A DNA stretch of 64,000 nt from Massilia forsythiae (GCF_012849555.1 NZ_CP051685.1:2666001-2730000), one strand, 5' to 3'; positions 1 to 8,755 are shown, numbered from the stretch's first letter. Notes: generated by a model from the sequence alone, not told the origin. Numbers and translations: made by a program.

Positions 1-1
1 G

Positions 2-1039
2 GCCGAAGCGTTGCCGCTGCTGGTCGGACGCGCCGCCGCCGCCGAGGCGCTGGCCAAGACCGCGACCCCGGGCAAGACCAAGTGCGAGAGCGTGGCCGAG
101 TTCCTGGGCCTGCCGCTGGCGCGCACGGTGAAGTCGATCGCGCTGACCGTCGAGAAGGAAAGCGAAGGTGAGGTAACCAAGGAAAACTGGCTGTTGCTGC
201 TGCGCGGCGACCATGAGCTGAACGAAGTCAAGGTCTCGAAGGTCGCGGGCCTGTCGAACTTCCGCTTCGCCAGCGAAGCCGAGATCCTGGAAGCCTACGG
301 CAGCGTGCCGGGCTACCTCGGCCCGGTCGCCACCAAACAGCCGGTGAACGTGGTGGCCGACCGCACCGTCGCCAACATGGCCGATTTCGTGTGCGGCGCC
401 AATGAGGAAGGTTTCCACTACACCGGCGTGAACTGGGGCCGCGATCTGCAGGAGCCGGTCGTCGCGGACCTGCGCAACGTGGTCGAGGGCGACGCGTCGC
501 CGGACGGCAAGGGCGTGCTGGCGATCGAGCGCGGCATCGAGGTAGGCCACGTGTTCCAGCTCGGCACCGCGTACTCGGCCGCGATGAACGCGACCTACCT
601 GGACGAGAAAGGCCAGCCGGCGCCGCTGCAGATGGGCTGCTACGGCATCGGCGTGACCCGCATCCTGGGCGCGGCGATCGAGCAGAACTTCGACGACAAG
701 GGCATCGTCTGGCCGGACGCGATCGCGCCGTTCGAACTGGTGCTGTGCCCGATGGGCTACGACCGCAGCGAACTGGTCAAGCTTGAGACCGACCGCCTGT
801 ACGCCGAACTGCAGGCGGCGGGCGTGGACGTGATCGTCGACGACCGCGGCCTGCGTCCGGGCGCCATGTTCGCCGACTGGGAACTGGTGGGCGTGCCGCA
901 CCGCGTGGTGATCGGCGAGCGCGGCCTCAAGGAAGGCAACCTGGAATACCAGGGCCGCCGCGATGCGGAGGCGACCGCCGTACCGGCCGCCGAGATGGTG
1001 TCGTTCATCACCGGCAAACTCGGCACGCCGGGCAAGTAA
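2..1039 (+). CDS. proS: Prolyl-tRNA synthetase, C-terminal part (gene enters from the left edge)
   Basis: This is the 3' end of a bacterial-type class II prolyl-tRNA synthetase, which charges tRNA-Pro with proline in the cytoplasm. The reading frame is open from the first bases, so the true start lies upstream; about 345 residues of the usual roughly 570 are present. The visible part begins in the inserted YbaK-like editing domain ([20 protein letters not shown]). It continues into class II motif 3 ([19 protein letters not shown]) and ends with the anticodon-binding domain ([19 protein letters not shown]). The stop codon overlaps the next ATG by one base (TAATG), so the transglycosylase is probably translated from the same message. 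The identification is firm; only the 5' end is missing. Confidence 0.96.
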   Translation, partial: AEALPLLVGRAAAAEALAKTATPGKTKCESVAEFLGLPLARTVKSIALTVEKESEGEVTKENWLLLLRGDHELNEVKVSKVAGLSNFRFASEAEILEAYGSVPGYLGPVATKQPVNVVADRTVANMADFVCGANEEGFHYTGVNWGRDLQEPVVADLRNVVEGDASPDGKGVLAIERGIEVGHVFQLGTAYSAAMNATYLDEKGQPAPLQMGCYGIGVTRILGAAIEQNFDDKGIVWPDAIAPFELVLCPMGYDRSELVKLETDRLYAELQAAGVDVIVDDRGLRPGAMFADWELVGVPHRVVIGERGLKEGNLEYQGRRDAEATAVPAAEMVSFITGKLGTPGK

Positions 1040-1674
1040 TGCGCCGCGGGATCGCACGCCGGGCCGCCGCCTGGTTCGGGGGCGCCTTGCTCGCCGCCGG
1101 ATTGCTGGGCGGCGCGCCGGCGCAGGCCGGCAACCAGAAGGAAGAGGCGATGGCCGATTCCGTGCGGCTGGCGCTCGAGCGTGCGATCCGCGACGGCCGT
1201 CCGCCCAAGCCGGTATTGCGCGACGACGCCGCGCGCGCCCGCTACCAGCAGTGGTTCGACGCCATGTCCGGGCGCCTCAAGCGGCGCCTGCCGGACGACC
1301 AGCTGCGCACCGAGTTCCTGGAATCGGCGTGGTACGAAGCCACCCGCGCCGGACTCGATCCGGGCATGGTGCTGGGCCTGATCCAGGTCGAATCGGCCTA
1401 CCGCAAGTACGCGGTGTCGATGGCCGGCGCGCGCGGCTACATGCAGGTGATGCCGTTCTGGACCAAGGTGATCGGCGACGCCAACCGGCGCGCGCTGTTC
1501 GACATGCAGACCAACCTGCGCTACGGCTGCTCGATCCTGCGCATGTACATCGACATGGAAGGCGGCAACCTGTACCTGGCCCTGGGCCGCTACAACGGCA
1601 GCCGCGGCCGGCCCGAGTACCCGAACGCGGTGCTGGCGGCGTGGAAGAACTGGGAGTTCGCGCCGCCGGCGTGA
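1039..1674 (+). CDS. Lytic transglycosylase, SLT domain, exported
   Basis: A 211-residue exported murein lytic transglycosylase that cleaves the MurNAc-GlcNAc bond in peptidoglycan. Residues 1-30 form a signal peptide (basic start, hydrophobic core, then an APAQA-G type cleavage site). The SLT fold covers about residues 95-205. The likely catalytic glutamate is E118 in GLIQVESAYRKYAVS, followed by the family motif ARGYMQVMPFW and a late ALGRYNGS segment. No lipobox cysteine is seen, so it should be soluble in the periplasm. It overlaps proS by one base and is probably cotranscribed with it. It is shorter than Slt70 or MltD and carries no LysM repeats. Confidence 0.9.
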   Translation: MRRGIARRAAAWFGGALLAAGLLGGAPAQAGNQKEEAMADSVRLALERAIRDGRPPKPVLRDDAARARYQQWFDAMSGRLKRRLPDDQLRTEFLESAWYEATRAGLDPGMVLGLIQVESAYRKYAVSMAGARGYMQVMPFWTKVIGDANRRALFDMQTNLRYGCSILRMYIDMEGGNLYLALGRYNGSRGRPEYPNAVLAAWKNWEFAPPA

Positions 1675-1705
1675 ATTTCCGCGATCGCCGCCGGTGATCA
1701 CCGCT

Positions 1706-1744
1706 TGGACGGCGTAGCCGCCTCGCCGGCCACGTCTACCCTAC
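1706..1744. repeat. 39-bp dispersed repeat, family 2, copy 1
   Basis: This 39-bp stretch matches 36 of 39 positions of 38276-38314. It lies in the convergent gap between the transglycosylase and the LysR gene and includes the LysR stop codon. In the other copy the ends form a GTGGACG/CGTCCAC inverted repeat; here that pairing is imperfect. It looks like a small dispersed palindromic element. Confidence 0.7.
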
Positions 1745-2653
1745 CCATTCCGCCCGCAAGGCTTCCACCAGCAATTGCGCCTGGCGCGGCAGCTCGTCCA
1801 GGCTGCGCACGCACACCACCAGCCGCCGCAAGGCCCAGGCATCGGCCAGTTCGATGACGGCGAGATCCATCGCCTGCGCGCAGCGGCGCGCCGCCGGTTC
1901 GGACACGATGCCGACCCCGATCCCGCCGGCCACCACCTGGCAGACCGCCTCGAAGCTGCGCACCCGCACACGCGCGCGCAGCAGGCGCCCGGATTGCTCG
2001 GCCTGGCGCGCCAGGTAGCGGAACAAGGCGCTGTCGCCGGCCAGGCCGACCTGCTCGACGTCCGCCAATCGCGAAAACCCCACCGTGGCGCCGGGCCGCG
2101 TGACGTCCTCTCCCAGCAGCCGCCGCGCCTGCGCCGGCGCCGCCACCGCCACCAGGCGGTCGCGGCGGAACGGGTAGGCCTGCAGGCCGGACAGGTCGAC
2201 CGTGTCGGTGACGATGGCGAGGTCGGCGGCGCCCGCGCGCACCGCCAGCGCGGCATCGAAGCTGGGCCGCTCCTCCAGGTCGACGTCGACGCCGGCGTGG
2301 CGCGCCATGAAGCCGGCCAGCACCTGCGGCAGGTATTCGCTCAGGGCCGCGGTGTTGCACAGCACGCGCACCTGCCCCTTCAGGCCGCCGGCGTGCTCGG
2401 CCAGTTCCGCCTCCATGTGCGCCAGCTGCCGCACCAGCGCACGCGCATGGCGCACCACCACCTCGCCGGCCGGCGTCGGCTGCACGCCGCGCCGGCCGCG
2501 CACCAGCAGCGCCGCGCCGAGCGCCGCTTCCAGTTCCTGGATGCGCTGGCTGGCCGCCGCCAGCGACAGGTGCGCACGGGCGGCGCCGGCGGTGATGCTG
2601 CCGCCTTCCGCCACATGCAGGAACAGGCGTAGATCCACCAGGTCGAATCGCAT
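1736..2653 (-). CDS. LysR-family transcriptional regulator
   Basis: A 305-residue LysR-type regulator. Residues 1-60 are the winged helix-turn-helix (MRFDLVDLRLFLHVAEGGS, then AAASQRIQELEAALGAALLV), and the rest is a periplasmic-binding-protein-like effector domain. The start at 2653 is chosen because the protein then begins at the canonical helix and an AAAGGA ribosome site lies about 8 bases upstream; an upstream in-frame start would add 32 unlikely residues. It is divergent from a TSUP permease across 104 bp. For LysR pairs this usually means the regulator controls the neighbour, perhaps in response to the exported compound. The effector is unknown. Confidence 0.9.
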   Translation of the reverse strand: MRFDLVDLRLFLHVAEGGSITAGAARAHLSLAAASQRIQELEAALGAALLVRGRRGVQPTPAGEVVVRHARALVRQLAHMEAELAEHAGGLKGQVRVLCNTAALSEYLPQVLAGFMARHAGVDVDLEERPSFDAALAVRAGAADLAIVTDTVDLSGLQAYPFRRDRLVAVAAPAQARRLLGEDVTRPGATVGFSRLADVEQVGLAGDSALFRYLARQAEQSGRLLRARVRVRSFEAVCQVVAGGIGVGIVSEPAARRCAQAMDLAVIELADAWALRRLVVCVRSLDELPRQAQLLVEALRAEWVG

Positions 2654-2757
2654 CGTTATCCTTTCGCGCGGCGCCATGCCGGCGCCGTCTGCCTCCGTCG
2701 TGGCCGAAGGCCGGCTGCGCCATTCCCGCATGGTCGCCACGCCGCGCATGGCCCAGA

Positions 2758-3555
2758 ATGGCGGGCATGGACACGATCATACTCGGCCAGCGCCCACTCG
2801 CGCTGGCCTTCATTTTCCTGGTTTTCCTGTTGGCCGGCACGGTCAAGGGCGTGGTCGGACTGGGCTTGCCGACGGTGGCGGTCGGCCTGCTGGGTACGTT
2901 GATGGCGCCGCGCGAGGCGGCGGCGCTCTTGGTCCTGCCTTCGCTGGTGACGAACGTGTGGCAGCTGACGGCCGGTCCCGCCATCGGCCCACTGTGGCGC
3001 CGCCTGTGGCCGATGCTGGCCGGGATCGCCGCCGGCACGCTGGCCGGCGGCCTGCTGGTGCCGGCGGCCGCCGATGCGGCGGCTTCCGCTTCCGCCATCG
3101 CCGATGCCAATGCGGCGCTGGGCGGCGCGCTGGTGCTGTATGCGGCCAGCGGCCTGGCGTCATATACGCTGCCGGTGGCGCCGCGCTTCGAGGCCGTGGC
3201 CGGGCCGCTGGTCGGCGCGGCCACCGGCGCCATCACCGCCTTTACCGGTGTGTTCGTGATCCCGGCGGTGCCTTACCTGGGCGGCCTGCGCCTGGAACGC
3301 GACGCGCTGGTGCAGGCGCTCGGGCTGGCGTTCACGGCGTCCACCTGCGCGCTGGCCGCTTCGCTGCTGCTGGCCGGGGAGTGGCGGCCGGGCGTGGCCG
3401 GGGCGTCGTTTGCTGCGCTGCTGCCGGCGCTGCTCGGCATGTGGCTGGGGCAGCGGGTGCGCGGGCGCATCCGGCCGGCGCTGTTCCGGCGCTGCTTCTT
3501 CGTCGGCTTGCTGGCGCTGGGAGCGCATTTGATGCTGCGGCCGTTTTTGCATTGA
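2758..3555 (+). CDS. TSUP (TauE/SafE) family membrane permease
   Basis: A 265-residue integral membrane protein of the sulfite exporter TauE/SafE (TSUP) family. It has about eight hydrophobic segments in two related halves. The first holds LVFLLAGTVKGVVGLGLPTV, the typical TSUP loop, and the second holds GAITAFTGVFVIPAVPYLGG. Family members move sulfite, sulfoacetate, thiosulfate or other small organosulfur or organic anions; the substrate here cannot be read from the sequence. The ATG at 2767 is an alternative start three codons in. Regulation by the divergent LysR protein is inferred. Transcription should end at the strong hairpin about 20 bases downstream. Confidence 0.88.
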   Translation: MAGMDTIILGQRPLALAFIFLVFLLAGTVKGVVGLGLPTVAVGLLGTLMAPREAAALLVLPSLVTNVWQLTAGPAIGPLWRRLWPMLAGIAAGTLAGGLLVPAAADAAASASAIADANAALGGALVLYAASGLASYTLPVAPRFEAVAGPLVGAATGAITAFTGVFVIPAVPYLGGLRLERDALVQALGLAFTASTCALAASLLLAGEWRPGVAGASFAALLPALLGMWLGQRVRGRIRPALFRRCFFVGLLALGAHLMLRPFLH

Positions 3556-3576
3556 CGATGGTGGTGTATGAACGCC

Positions 3577-3617
3577 AAACGCCAAAAAGCCCTGCGGGGC
3601 AGGGCTTTTTGGCGTTT
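3577..3617. terminator. Bidirectional rho-independent terminator
   Basis: A perfect 18-bp stem (AAACGCCAAAAAGCCCTG and its complement) around a five-base CGGGG loop. A/T runs lie in and beside both arms, so it can serve both the TSUP gene on the plus strand and the SWIB gene on the minus strand. Confidence 0.9.
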
Positions 3618-3659
3618 TGGGGCTGGCGGGTACAGCCTGGGACGGAGCGTCCCTGCTTC

Positions 3660-4088
3660 TTATTTGAGGTGATCCGAGATCAGCTTGGTCATTTCGAACA
3701 TCGACACCTGCGCTTTGCCGCCGAACACGGCTTTCAGCTTGTCGTCCGCATTGATCATGCGGCGGTTCGCTGCATCCTGCAGGTCTTGCTTCTTGATGTA
3801 TTCCCAGACTTTCTTGGTCACTTCGGTGCGCGGCAGCGGCTTGGTGCCGACGACGGCTGCCAGGGTTTCCGACGGGGTCATCTCTTTCATGAACGCGGCG
3901 TTGGGCTTGCGGGCTGCGGCGGTCTTGGTTGCCGCTGCCTTGGGTGCTGCTGCCTTGGCCGGTGCTTTCGTCGATTCTGCTTCCTTGGCAGGAGCTGCTG
4001 CCTTCTTAGCTGCCGGCTTCGCCGCTGCAGCCGGCTTGGCAGCGGCCTTCTTCGCCGGTGCTGCGGTGGTTTTTTTGGCTGTTGCCAT
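3660..4088 (-). CDS. SWIB/MDM2-domain protein with histone-H1-like N-terminal tail
   Basis: A 142-residue protein with two parts. Residues 1-65 are almost only Ala, Lys, Pro and Thr (MATAKKTTAAPAKKAAAKPA and similar), like a histone H1 tail. Residues 66-142 form a SWIB/MDM2 domain (LPRTEVTKKVWEYIKKQDLQ, MINADDKLKAVFGGK). Bacterial proteins of this design are thought to bind DNA non-specifically and act in the nucleoid; the exact role is not established. The start at 4088 follows a textbook GGAGG ribosome site, and an upstream in-frame start is unnecessary. The tail matches the style of the giant repeat protein at 21.9-24.1 kb. Confidence 0.9.
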   Translation of the reverse strand: MATAKKTTAAPAKKAAAKPAAAAKPAAKKAAAPAKEAESTKAPAKAAAPKAAATKTAAARKPNAAFMKEMTPSETLAAVVGTKPLPRTEVTKKVWEYIKKQDLQDAANRRMINADDKLKAVFGGKAQVSMFEMTKLISDHLK

Positions 4089-4119
4089 ATTCGAGCCTCC
4101 TAAACGGAATACATTGGAA

Positions 4120-4131
4120 AATTGCGCAATT
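4120..4131. promoter_or_regulatory. 12-bp palindrome upstream of the SWIB gene
   Basis: The perfect dyad AATTGCGCAATT lies 32 bases upstream of the SWIB gene start, between its ribosome site and an AT-rich -10-like stretch (AATATA on the minus strand). It could be an operator. No binding protein is implied by the sequence. Confidence 0.35.
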
Positions 4132-4188
4132 GATCGCACCGGCTTATATTGGTAGGGTTTTAGTGTTCATGCAAGTCTTTTTCGAAAT

Positions 4189-4252
4189 TTTTTCACTCTT
4201 ACGAGCGCGAAAATGGCAGGGTGTGCCGCCAAAGCCGTGCAAGAGTGAAAAA
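4189..4252. repeat. 12-bp perfect inverted repeat in the ffh-SWIB gap
   Basis: TTTTTCACTCTT at 4189-4200 is exactly complementary to AAGAGTGAAAAA at 4241-4252, with 40 bases between. It lies in the gap that carries the SWIB promoter and could form a stem-loop in an upstream transcript. Confidence 0.6.
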
Positions 4253-4290
4253 TCAGCCTTTTCGGCCTCCAAAACCGCTCCCTCGAAACG

Positions 4291-4330
4291 AAAAAAAGCC
4301 GTGTGGAGCACCCGGCTCCGCACGGCCTTT
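4291..4330 (-). terminator. Rho-independent terminator of ffh
   Basis: A 16-bp stem (one A-C mismatch and one G-T pair) with a five-base loop, followed on the minus strand by seven T residues. It starts 30 bases past the ffh stop codon. Confidence 0.85.
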
Positions 4331-4359
4331 TCGCAGCCTCGGACGCGCTGCCCGGCCGC

Positions 4360-5727
4360 TCAGCGCATGCCCGGCATCATGCCCTTCATCCCGCGCATCA
4401 TCTTCATCAGGCCGCCGCCCTTGAGCTTCTTCATCATGGTGTTCATCTGGTCGTACTGGTTCAGCATGCGGTTGACTTCCTGCACCTGCACGCCGGCGCC
4501 GGCCGCGATGCGGCGCTTGCGGTTGGCCTTGATCAGCTCCGGCTTGGCGCGCTCCAGCGGCGTCATCGAATCGATGATGCCGCACATGCGCCGCACCTGC
4601 TTCTCGGCCTGGTCCATGTTGGCGCCGGCCGCGGCCTGCTGGAACTGCGCCGGCAGCTTGTCCAGCAGCCCGGACATGCCGCCCATCTTCTTCATCTGCG
4701 TCAGCTGGGCCTTGAAGTCGTTCATGTCGAACTTGCCGCCCGACTTGATCTTGTTGGCCATGTCGGCCGCGGCCTGCATGTCCACGCCCTTGCGCGCTTC
4801 TTCCACCAGCGCCAGGATGTCGCCCATGCCCAGCACGCGGTTGGCCATCCGCGTTGGATCGAAGGCTTCCAGGCCATCCAGCTTTTCCGAGACGCCCGCG
4901 AACTTGATCGGCTTGCCGGTCACGTGGCGCACCGACAGCGCGGCGCCGCCGCGCGAGTCGCCGTCGAGCTTGGTCAGCACCACGCCGGTCAGCGGCAGCG
5001 CATCGTTGAAGGCTTTCGCGGTATTGATGGCGTCCTGGCCGAGCATGGCGTCGACCACGAACAGGGTCTCGACCGGGTTCACGGCCGCGTGCACGGCCGC
5101 GATCTCCTGCATCATCGCTTCGTCGATGCCGAGGCGGCCGGCGGTGTCGATGATCAGGACGTCGTGGTAGTGCTTCTTGGCCCAGTCGAGCGCGTTCCTG
5201 GCGATGTCGACCGGCTTGTCGTTGGCGGTGGACGGGAAGAAGTCGGCGCCGACCTGTTTCGTCACCGATTCCAGCTGCGCGATCGCGGCCGGGCGGTACA
5301 CGTCGGCCGACACGGTCAGCACCTTTTTCTTCTTCTGCTCGCGCAGGTACTTGGCCAGCTTGCCGGTGGTGGTGGTCTTGCCCACGCCCTGCAGGCCGGC
5401 CATCAGGATGATCGCCGGCGGTTGCTGGGCGAACGACAATTGCGCCGCTTCCGGACCGAGGTCGGCGCCCATCAGCGCCGCCAGTTCCTTCTGCACCACG
5501 CCGACCAGGGCCTGGCCCGGTGACAGCGAACCGATGACTTCCTCGCCCAGGGCCTTTTCCTTCACCTTGGCGATGAATTCGCGCACGGCCGGCAGCGCCA
5601 CGTCGGCCTCGAGCAGGGCCAGGCGCACTTCGCGCAGCATCTCGGCGGTGTTGGCCTCGGTCAGGCGCGCCTCGCCGCGCATCGTCTTGACGACCTTGGC
5701 AAGGCGTTGGGTTAAGTTATCCAGCAT
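4360..5727 (-). CDS. ffh: Signal recognition particle protein Ffh (SRP54)
   Basis: A 455-residue SRP GTPase that binds 4.5S RNA and the signal sequences of membrane proteins and delivers the ribosome to FtsY. The N domain spans residues 1-100. The GTPase G domain holds the P-loop GLQGVGKTTTTGKLA (111-125), then DTAGRLGID, and TKLDGDSRGGA. The methionine-rich M domain covers roughly residues 300-455 and ends MMRGMKGMMPGMR, as is typical. Length is normal. An AGAAGG ribosome site precedes the ATG. In E. coli and relatives ffh lies beside the CcsA-like gene ypjD; here that neighbour lies 3.1 kb away, beyond an ABC transporter. Confidence 0.97.
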   Translation of the reverse strand: MLDNLTQRLAKVVKTMRGEARLTEANTAEMLREVRLALLEADVALPAVREFIAKVKEKALGEEVIGSLSPGQALVGVVQKELAALMGADLGPEAAQLSFAQQPPAIILMAGLQGVGKTTTTGKLAKYLREQKKKKVLTVSADVYRPAAIAQLESVTKQVGADFFPSTANDKPVDIARNALDWAKKHYHDVLIIDTAGRLGIDEAMMQEIAAVHAAVNPVETLFVVDAMLGQDAINTAKAFNDALPLTGVVLTKLDGDSRGGAALSVRHVTGKPIKFAGVSEKLDGLEAFDPTRMANRVLGMGDILALVEEARKGVDMQAAADMANKIKSGGKFDMNDFKAQLTQMKKMGGMSGLLDKLPAQFQQAAAGANMDQAEKQVRRMCGIIDSMTPLERAKPELIKANRKRRIAAGAGVQVQEVNRMLNQYDQMNTMMKKLKGGGLMKMMRGMKGMMPGMR

Positions 5728-5866
5728 GGTCTACCTTCTTGCAAATGGATGAGTGGGCGCGTACGGCAAACCGCCATTTTACCGCATGTCGGCCCCGATT
5801 TTTGGCGTACAAAAACGCCCATCCAACCGCTTTCAAGCGCCGTGGTCAAGCAGTCGATTGAATCGT

Positions 5867-5894
5867 TTGACAACATGTTGCTTTGCGTTATAGC
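5867..5894 (+). promoter_or_regulatory. Candidate sigma-70 promoter of the ABC importer operon
   Basis: A consensus -35 TTGACA (5867-5872), a 16-bp spacer and a -10-like TATAGC (5889-5894) lie about 100 bases upstream of the substrate-binding protein start, in otherwise non-coding DNA. Confidence 0.5.
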
Positions 5895-5995
5895 CTTTTT
5901 CACACGCCATGCGGCAGCGCATCGCATGGGCTACACCGCAACAGCGCAGCACCTCGGCAATTCATCGAAGTGGTTGACACCCTACGGAGACAAGC

Positions 5996-6976
5996 ATGAA
6001 GGTAAACGTGTTCGGCAAGACCCTGTCCACCATCGTCGCGGCGCTGCTCGCCGCTGGTGCCGCCCAGGCCCAGGAAACGGTCCGCCTCGGCAACCTCAAG
6101 TTCGCGCACTACGGCGCGGTGTCGTACATCAAGGAAATCGCGCCGAAGTGCGGCATCAAGGTCGAGGAGCGCGTGTTCGCCAAGGGCCTGGACGTGATGC
6201 AGGCCATCATCGCCGGCGAGATCGACGTCGGCACCACGGCGTCGGAAGCGGCGATCTCGGGCCGCGCCGGCAACGCGCCGATCTACGTGGTGGCCGGCTT
6301 CGCCAAGGGCGGCGCGCGCCTGGTGGCGGGGCAGGGTGCCAACATCAAGTCGGTGCGCGACCTGAAGGGTAAAAAGGTCGGCGTGACCCGCGGCGGCATC
6401 CAGGAAGTGCTGCTGATGGCCGAACTGCAAAAGGCCGGCCTGAGTGCCGACGCCGCGCCCGGCAAGGACGTGCAGCTGGTGTTCCTGGCCTACGCCGACC
6501 TGAACCAGGCGCTGCTGGGCAAGAACATCGACGCCATGATGCAGTCGGAACCGCAATCCTCGCAGGCGATCAACAAGGGCTTCGGCGTCGAGGTCATCAA
6601 GCCGTACGACACGCCGATCGGCGAGCCGGTGCGCACCATGGTCATGACGGAAAAGTTCTACAACACGCGCCGTCCGCTGGCCGAGAAATTCATGCGCTGC
6701 TTCGTGCAGGCCACCAGCGCCTTCATCAAGGATCCGGCGCTGGCCGAGAAATACGTGCGCGACAGCGTGTTCAAGGGCCAGATCAGCAGCGACGATTTCC
6801 GCGACGCGATGGGCAACGCCGCCTATACCTACGACGTCACGCCGGAACACATCCAGGTCACCACCGACATCATGGCCAGGACCGGCGTCGGCCGCATGGC
6901 CAGGCCGCCGGCGGCGAAGGAGTGGGTCAAGACCGACCTGCTGGAGGCGGCCAAGAAAAGCCTCAACGTCCAATGA
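5996..6976 (+). CDS. ABC transporter substrate-binding protein (SsuA/TauA/NMT1-like)
   Basis: A 326-residue periplasmic binding protein of the NMT1/SsuA/TauA superfamily. Residues 1-25 are a Sec signal peptide ending AAQAQ. The mature part starts TVRLGNLKFAHYGAVSYIKE and contains a GEIDVGTTASEAAISGRAG segment, the lobe where family members hold sulfonates, taurine, pyrimidine precursors or similar ligands. It is followed at short spacing by a permease and an ATPase, giving a complete importer. The ligand is not predictable: no sulfonate-utilisation gene (ssuD, tauD) lies nearby. A GGAG site lies 7 bases before the ATG. Confidence 0.9.
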   Translation: MKVNVFGKTLSTIVAALLAAGAAQAQETVRLGNLKFAHYGAVSYIKEIAPKCGIKVEERVFAKGLDVMQAIIAGEIDVGTTASEAAISGRAGNAPIYVVAGFAKGGARLVAGQGANIKSVRDLKGKKVGVTRGGIQEVLLMAELQKAGLSADAAPGKDVQLVFLAYADLNQALLGKNIDAMMQSEPQSSQAINKGFGVEVIKPYDTPIGEPVRTMVMTEKFYNTRRPLAEKFMRCFVQATSAFIKDPALAEKYVRDSVFKGQISSDDFRDAMGNAAYTYDVTPEHIQVTTDIMARTGVGRMARPPAAKEWVKTDLLEAAKKSLNVQ

Positions 6977-6992
6977 GGCAGGGGGAGCGGCG

Positions 6993-7829
6993 ATGGTGAA
7001 GCGCAGGTGGCAGGACGCCGCGGCCGGCCTGGTGGTGCCGGTCGTGGCGATCGGGATCTGGCAATGGGTGGCCAGCATGGGATGGGTCAACGAGCACGTG
7101 CTGCCGTCGCCGCTGGCGGTGTGGCGCAAGTGGGTGGCCTACCTGCTGCCGCTGCAGGACTACGCCGCCTGGCGCGACAACAATCCGCACGGCGGCCGGC
7201 TGGCGTGGGCGGTCTCGGGCGAACTGGTGGTCGACTCGCTCGGCAGCCTGTACCGGGTGGTGGTCGGCTTCGCCGTCGGCGCCGGGCTGGCGCTGCCGCT
7301 CGGCCTGGCGATGGGCGCCAGCCGCATCGTGTACGCCTGGCTGAATCCGCTGGTGCAGCTGCTGCGGCCGATCCCGCCGATCGCCTATATTCCGCTGTCG
7401 ATCCTGTGGTTCGGGCTGGGCAATCCGCCGGCGATCTTCCTGATCGCGCTGGGCGCCTTTTTCCCGGTGCTGATGAACACCATCGCCGGCGTGCGCCAGG
7501 TCGACGGCATTTACTTGCGCGCGGCGCGCAACCTGGGGGCCGGCGGCACGACCCTGTTCCTGCGGGTGATCCTGCCGGCAGCCGTGCCCTACATCCTGAC
7601 CGGCGTGCGCATCGGCATCGGCACCGCCTTCATCGTGGTGATCGTGTCCGAGATGATCGCGGTGAACAACGGCCTCGGTTTCCGCATCCTGGAAGCGCGC
7701 GAGTACTTCTGGTCGGACAAGATCATCGCCGGCATGATCACCATCGGCCTGCTCGGCCTGGCGATCGACGCCGGCATGAACCGGCTGAACAACCATCTGC
7801 TGCGCTGGCACCGCGGCCTGGAGCACTGA
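6993..7829 (+). CDS. ABC transporter permease (SsuC/TauC-like)
   Basis: A 278-residue inner-membrane permease with about six transmembrane segments and the binding-protein-dependent transport motif region NLGAGGTTLFLRVILPAAVP (around residues 180-200), which contacts the ATPase. A further typical family stretch is LRPIPPIAYIPLSILWFGLG. It begins 16 bases after the binding protein gene with a GGGGGAGCGGCG ribosome site and ends one base before the ATPase ATG, so the three genes form a tight operon. Substrate unknown, as for the binding protein. Confidence 0.9.
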   Translation: MVKRRWQDAAAGLVVPVVAIGIWQWVASMGWVNEHVLPSPLAVWRKWVAYLLPLQDYAAWRDNNPHGGRLAWAVSGELVVDSLGSLYRVVVGFAVGAGLALPLGLAMGASRIVYAWLNPLVQLLRPIPPIAYIPLSILWFGLGNPPAIFLIALGAFFPVLMNTIAGVRQVDGIYLRAARNLGAGGTTLFLRVILPAAVPYILTGVRIGIGTAFIVVIVSEMIAVNNGLGFRILEAREYFWSDKIIAGMITIGLLGLAIDAGMNRLNNHLLRWHRGLEH

Positions 7830-7830
7830 C

Positions 7831-8625
7831 ATGGATGCGCACATCCTCATCGACAAGGTGAATAAGACCTTTGCCAGCGAAGGGCGCCAAGTGGACGCGC
7901 TGCACGGCATCGACCTGGCCATCCCGCGCGGCCAGTTCGTGTGCCTGCTGGGTCCCTCGGGCTGCGGCAAGTCGACGCTGCTGAACGCCATCGCCGGCTT
8001 CGCTCCGCCCAGCGCCGGCCGCGTGCTGGTGGACGGCGTCGCGGTCGGCGCGCCGGGGCCGGAGCGCGGCATGGTGTTCCAGGAATACGCGCTGTTTCCC
8101 TGGATGACGGTCGAGCAGAACGTCGGCTTCGGCCTGGAGATCAAGGGCCTGGCGCGGGCGGCCATCGATGCGCGCGTGGCCGGCTTGCTGCGCATGCTGT
8201 CGCTGGAGGATTTCGCGCGCCGCTATCCGAAGGACCTGTCCGGCGGTATGCGCCAGCGCGTGGCGATCGCGCGCGTGCTGGCGCTGGATTCCCCGATCTT
8301 GCTGATGGACGAGCCGTTCGGCGCGCTCGACGCGCTCACCCGGCGCAACCTCCAGGACGAACTGCTGCGCATCTGGGCCGAGCTGAAGAAGACAGTGGTG
8401 TTCGTCACCCACAGCATCGAGGAAGCGATCTACCTGGCCGACCGCATCGTGGTGATGACCTACCGGCCCGGCACCGTCAAGCGCGACCTGCCGGTGGAAT
8501 TGCCGCGCCTGCGCGACCCGGCGGCGCCGGCGTTCAACGCGCTCAAGCGCGAGCTGGGGCTGCTGGTGATGGAAGAGCAGCAGCGCCATCATGAAGCGGA
8601 AATGCGGAGTGCGGCGGTGGATTGA
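7831..8625 (+). CDS. ABC transporter ATP-binding protein (SsuB/TauB-like)
   Basis: A 264-residue nucleotide-binding subunit that powers the importer. Visible motifs are Walker A GPSGCGKSTLL (41-51), the Q-loop around Q84 (MVFQEYALFPW), the signature LSGGMRQR (136-143), Walker B ILLMDEPFGALD (156-167) and the switch histidine in VFVTHSIEEA. Length and motif order fit the SsuB/TauB class. It is last in the operon; the palindromic repeat about a dozen bases past the stop may act as its transcript end. Confidence 0.93.
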   Translation: MDAHILIDKVNKTFASEGRQVDALHGIDLAIPRGQFVCLLGPSGCGKSTLLNAIAGFAPPSAGRVLVDGVAVGAPGPERGMVFQEYALFPWMTVEQNVGFGLEIKGLARAAIDARVAGLLRMLSLEDFARRYPKDLSGGMRQRVAIARVLALDSPILLMDEPFGALDALTRRNLQDELLRIWAELKKTVVFVTHSIEEAIYLADRIVVMTYRPGTVKRDLPVELPRLRDPAAPAFNALKRELGLLVMEEQQRHHEAEMRSAAVD

Positions 8626-8637
8626 TTCGCCAACGAT

Positions 8638-8755
8638 CGTCGCCCCCGCGGAGGCGGGGGCCCATACCGAGCTACCGAAGTTGGCGATGCTGCAGACAGT
8701 TAGCTTTACCAACTTCGGTGCTTCTGCATGGGTCCCCGCCTCCGCGGGGACGACG
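8638..8755. repeat. Palindromic repeat, family 1, copy A (118 bp)
   Basis: Outer arms of about 29 bases (CGTCGCCCCCGCGGAGG... and ...GCCTCCGCGGGGACGACG) are near-complementary. An inner 11-bp perfect inverted repeat ACCGAAGTTGG/CCAACTTCGGT lies at 8674-8684 and 8709-8719. Two further copies with the same outer arms occur at 16838-16917 and 57476-57581. This resembles REP/BIME-type elements. It fills the gap between the ABC ATPase and ccsA. Confidence 0.85.
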
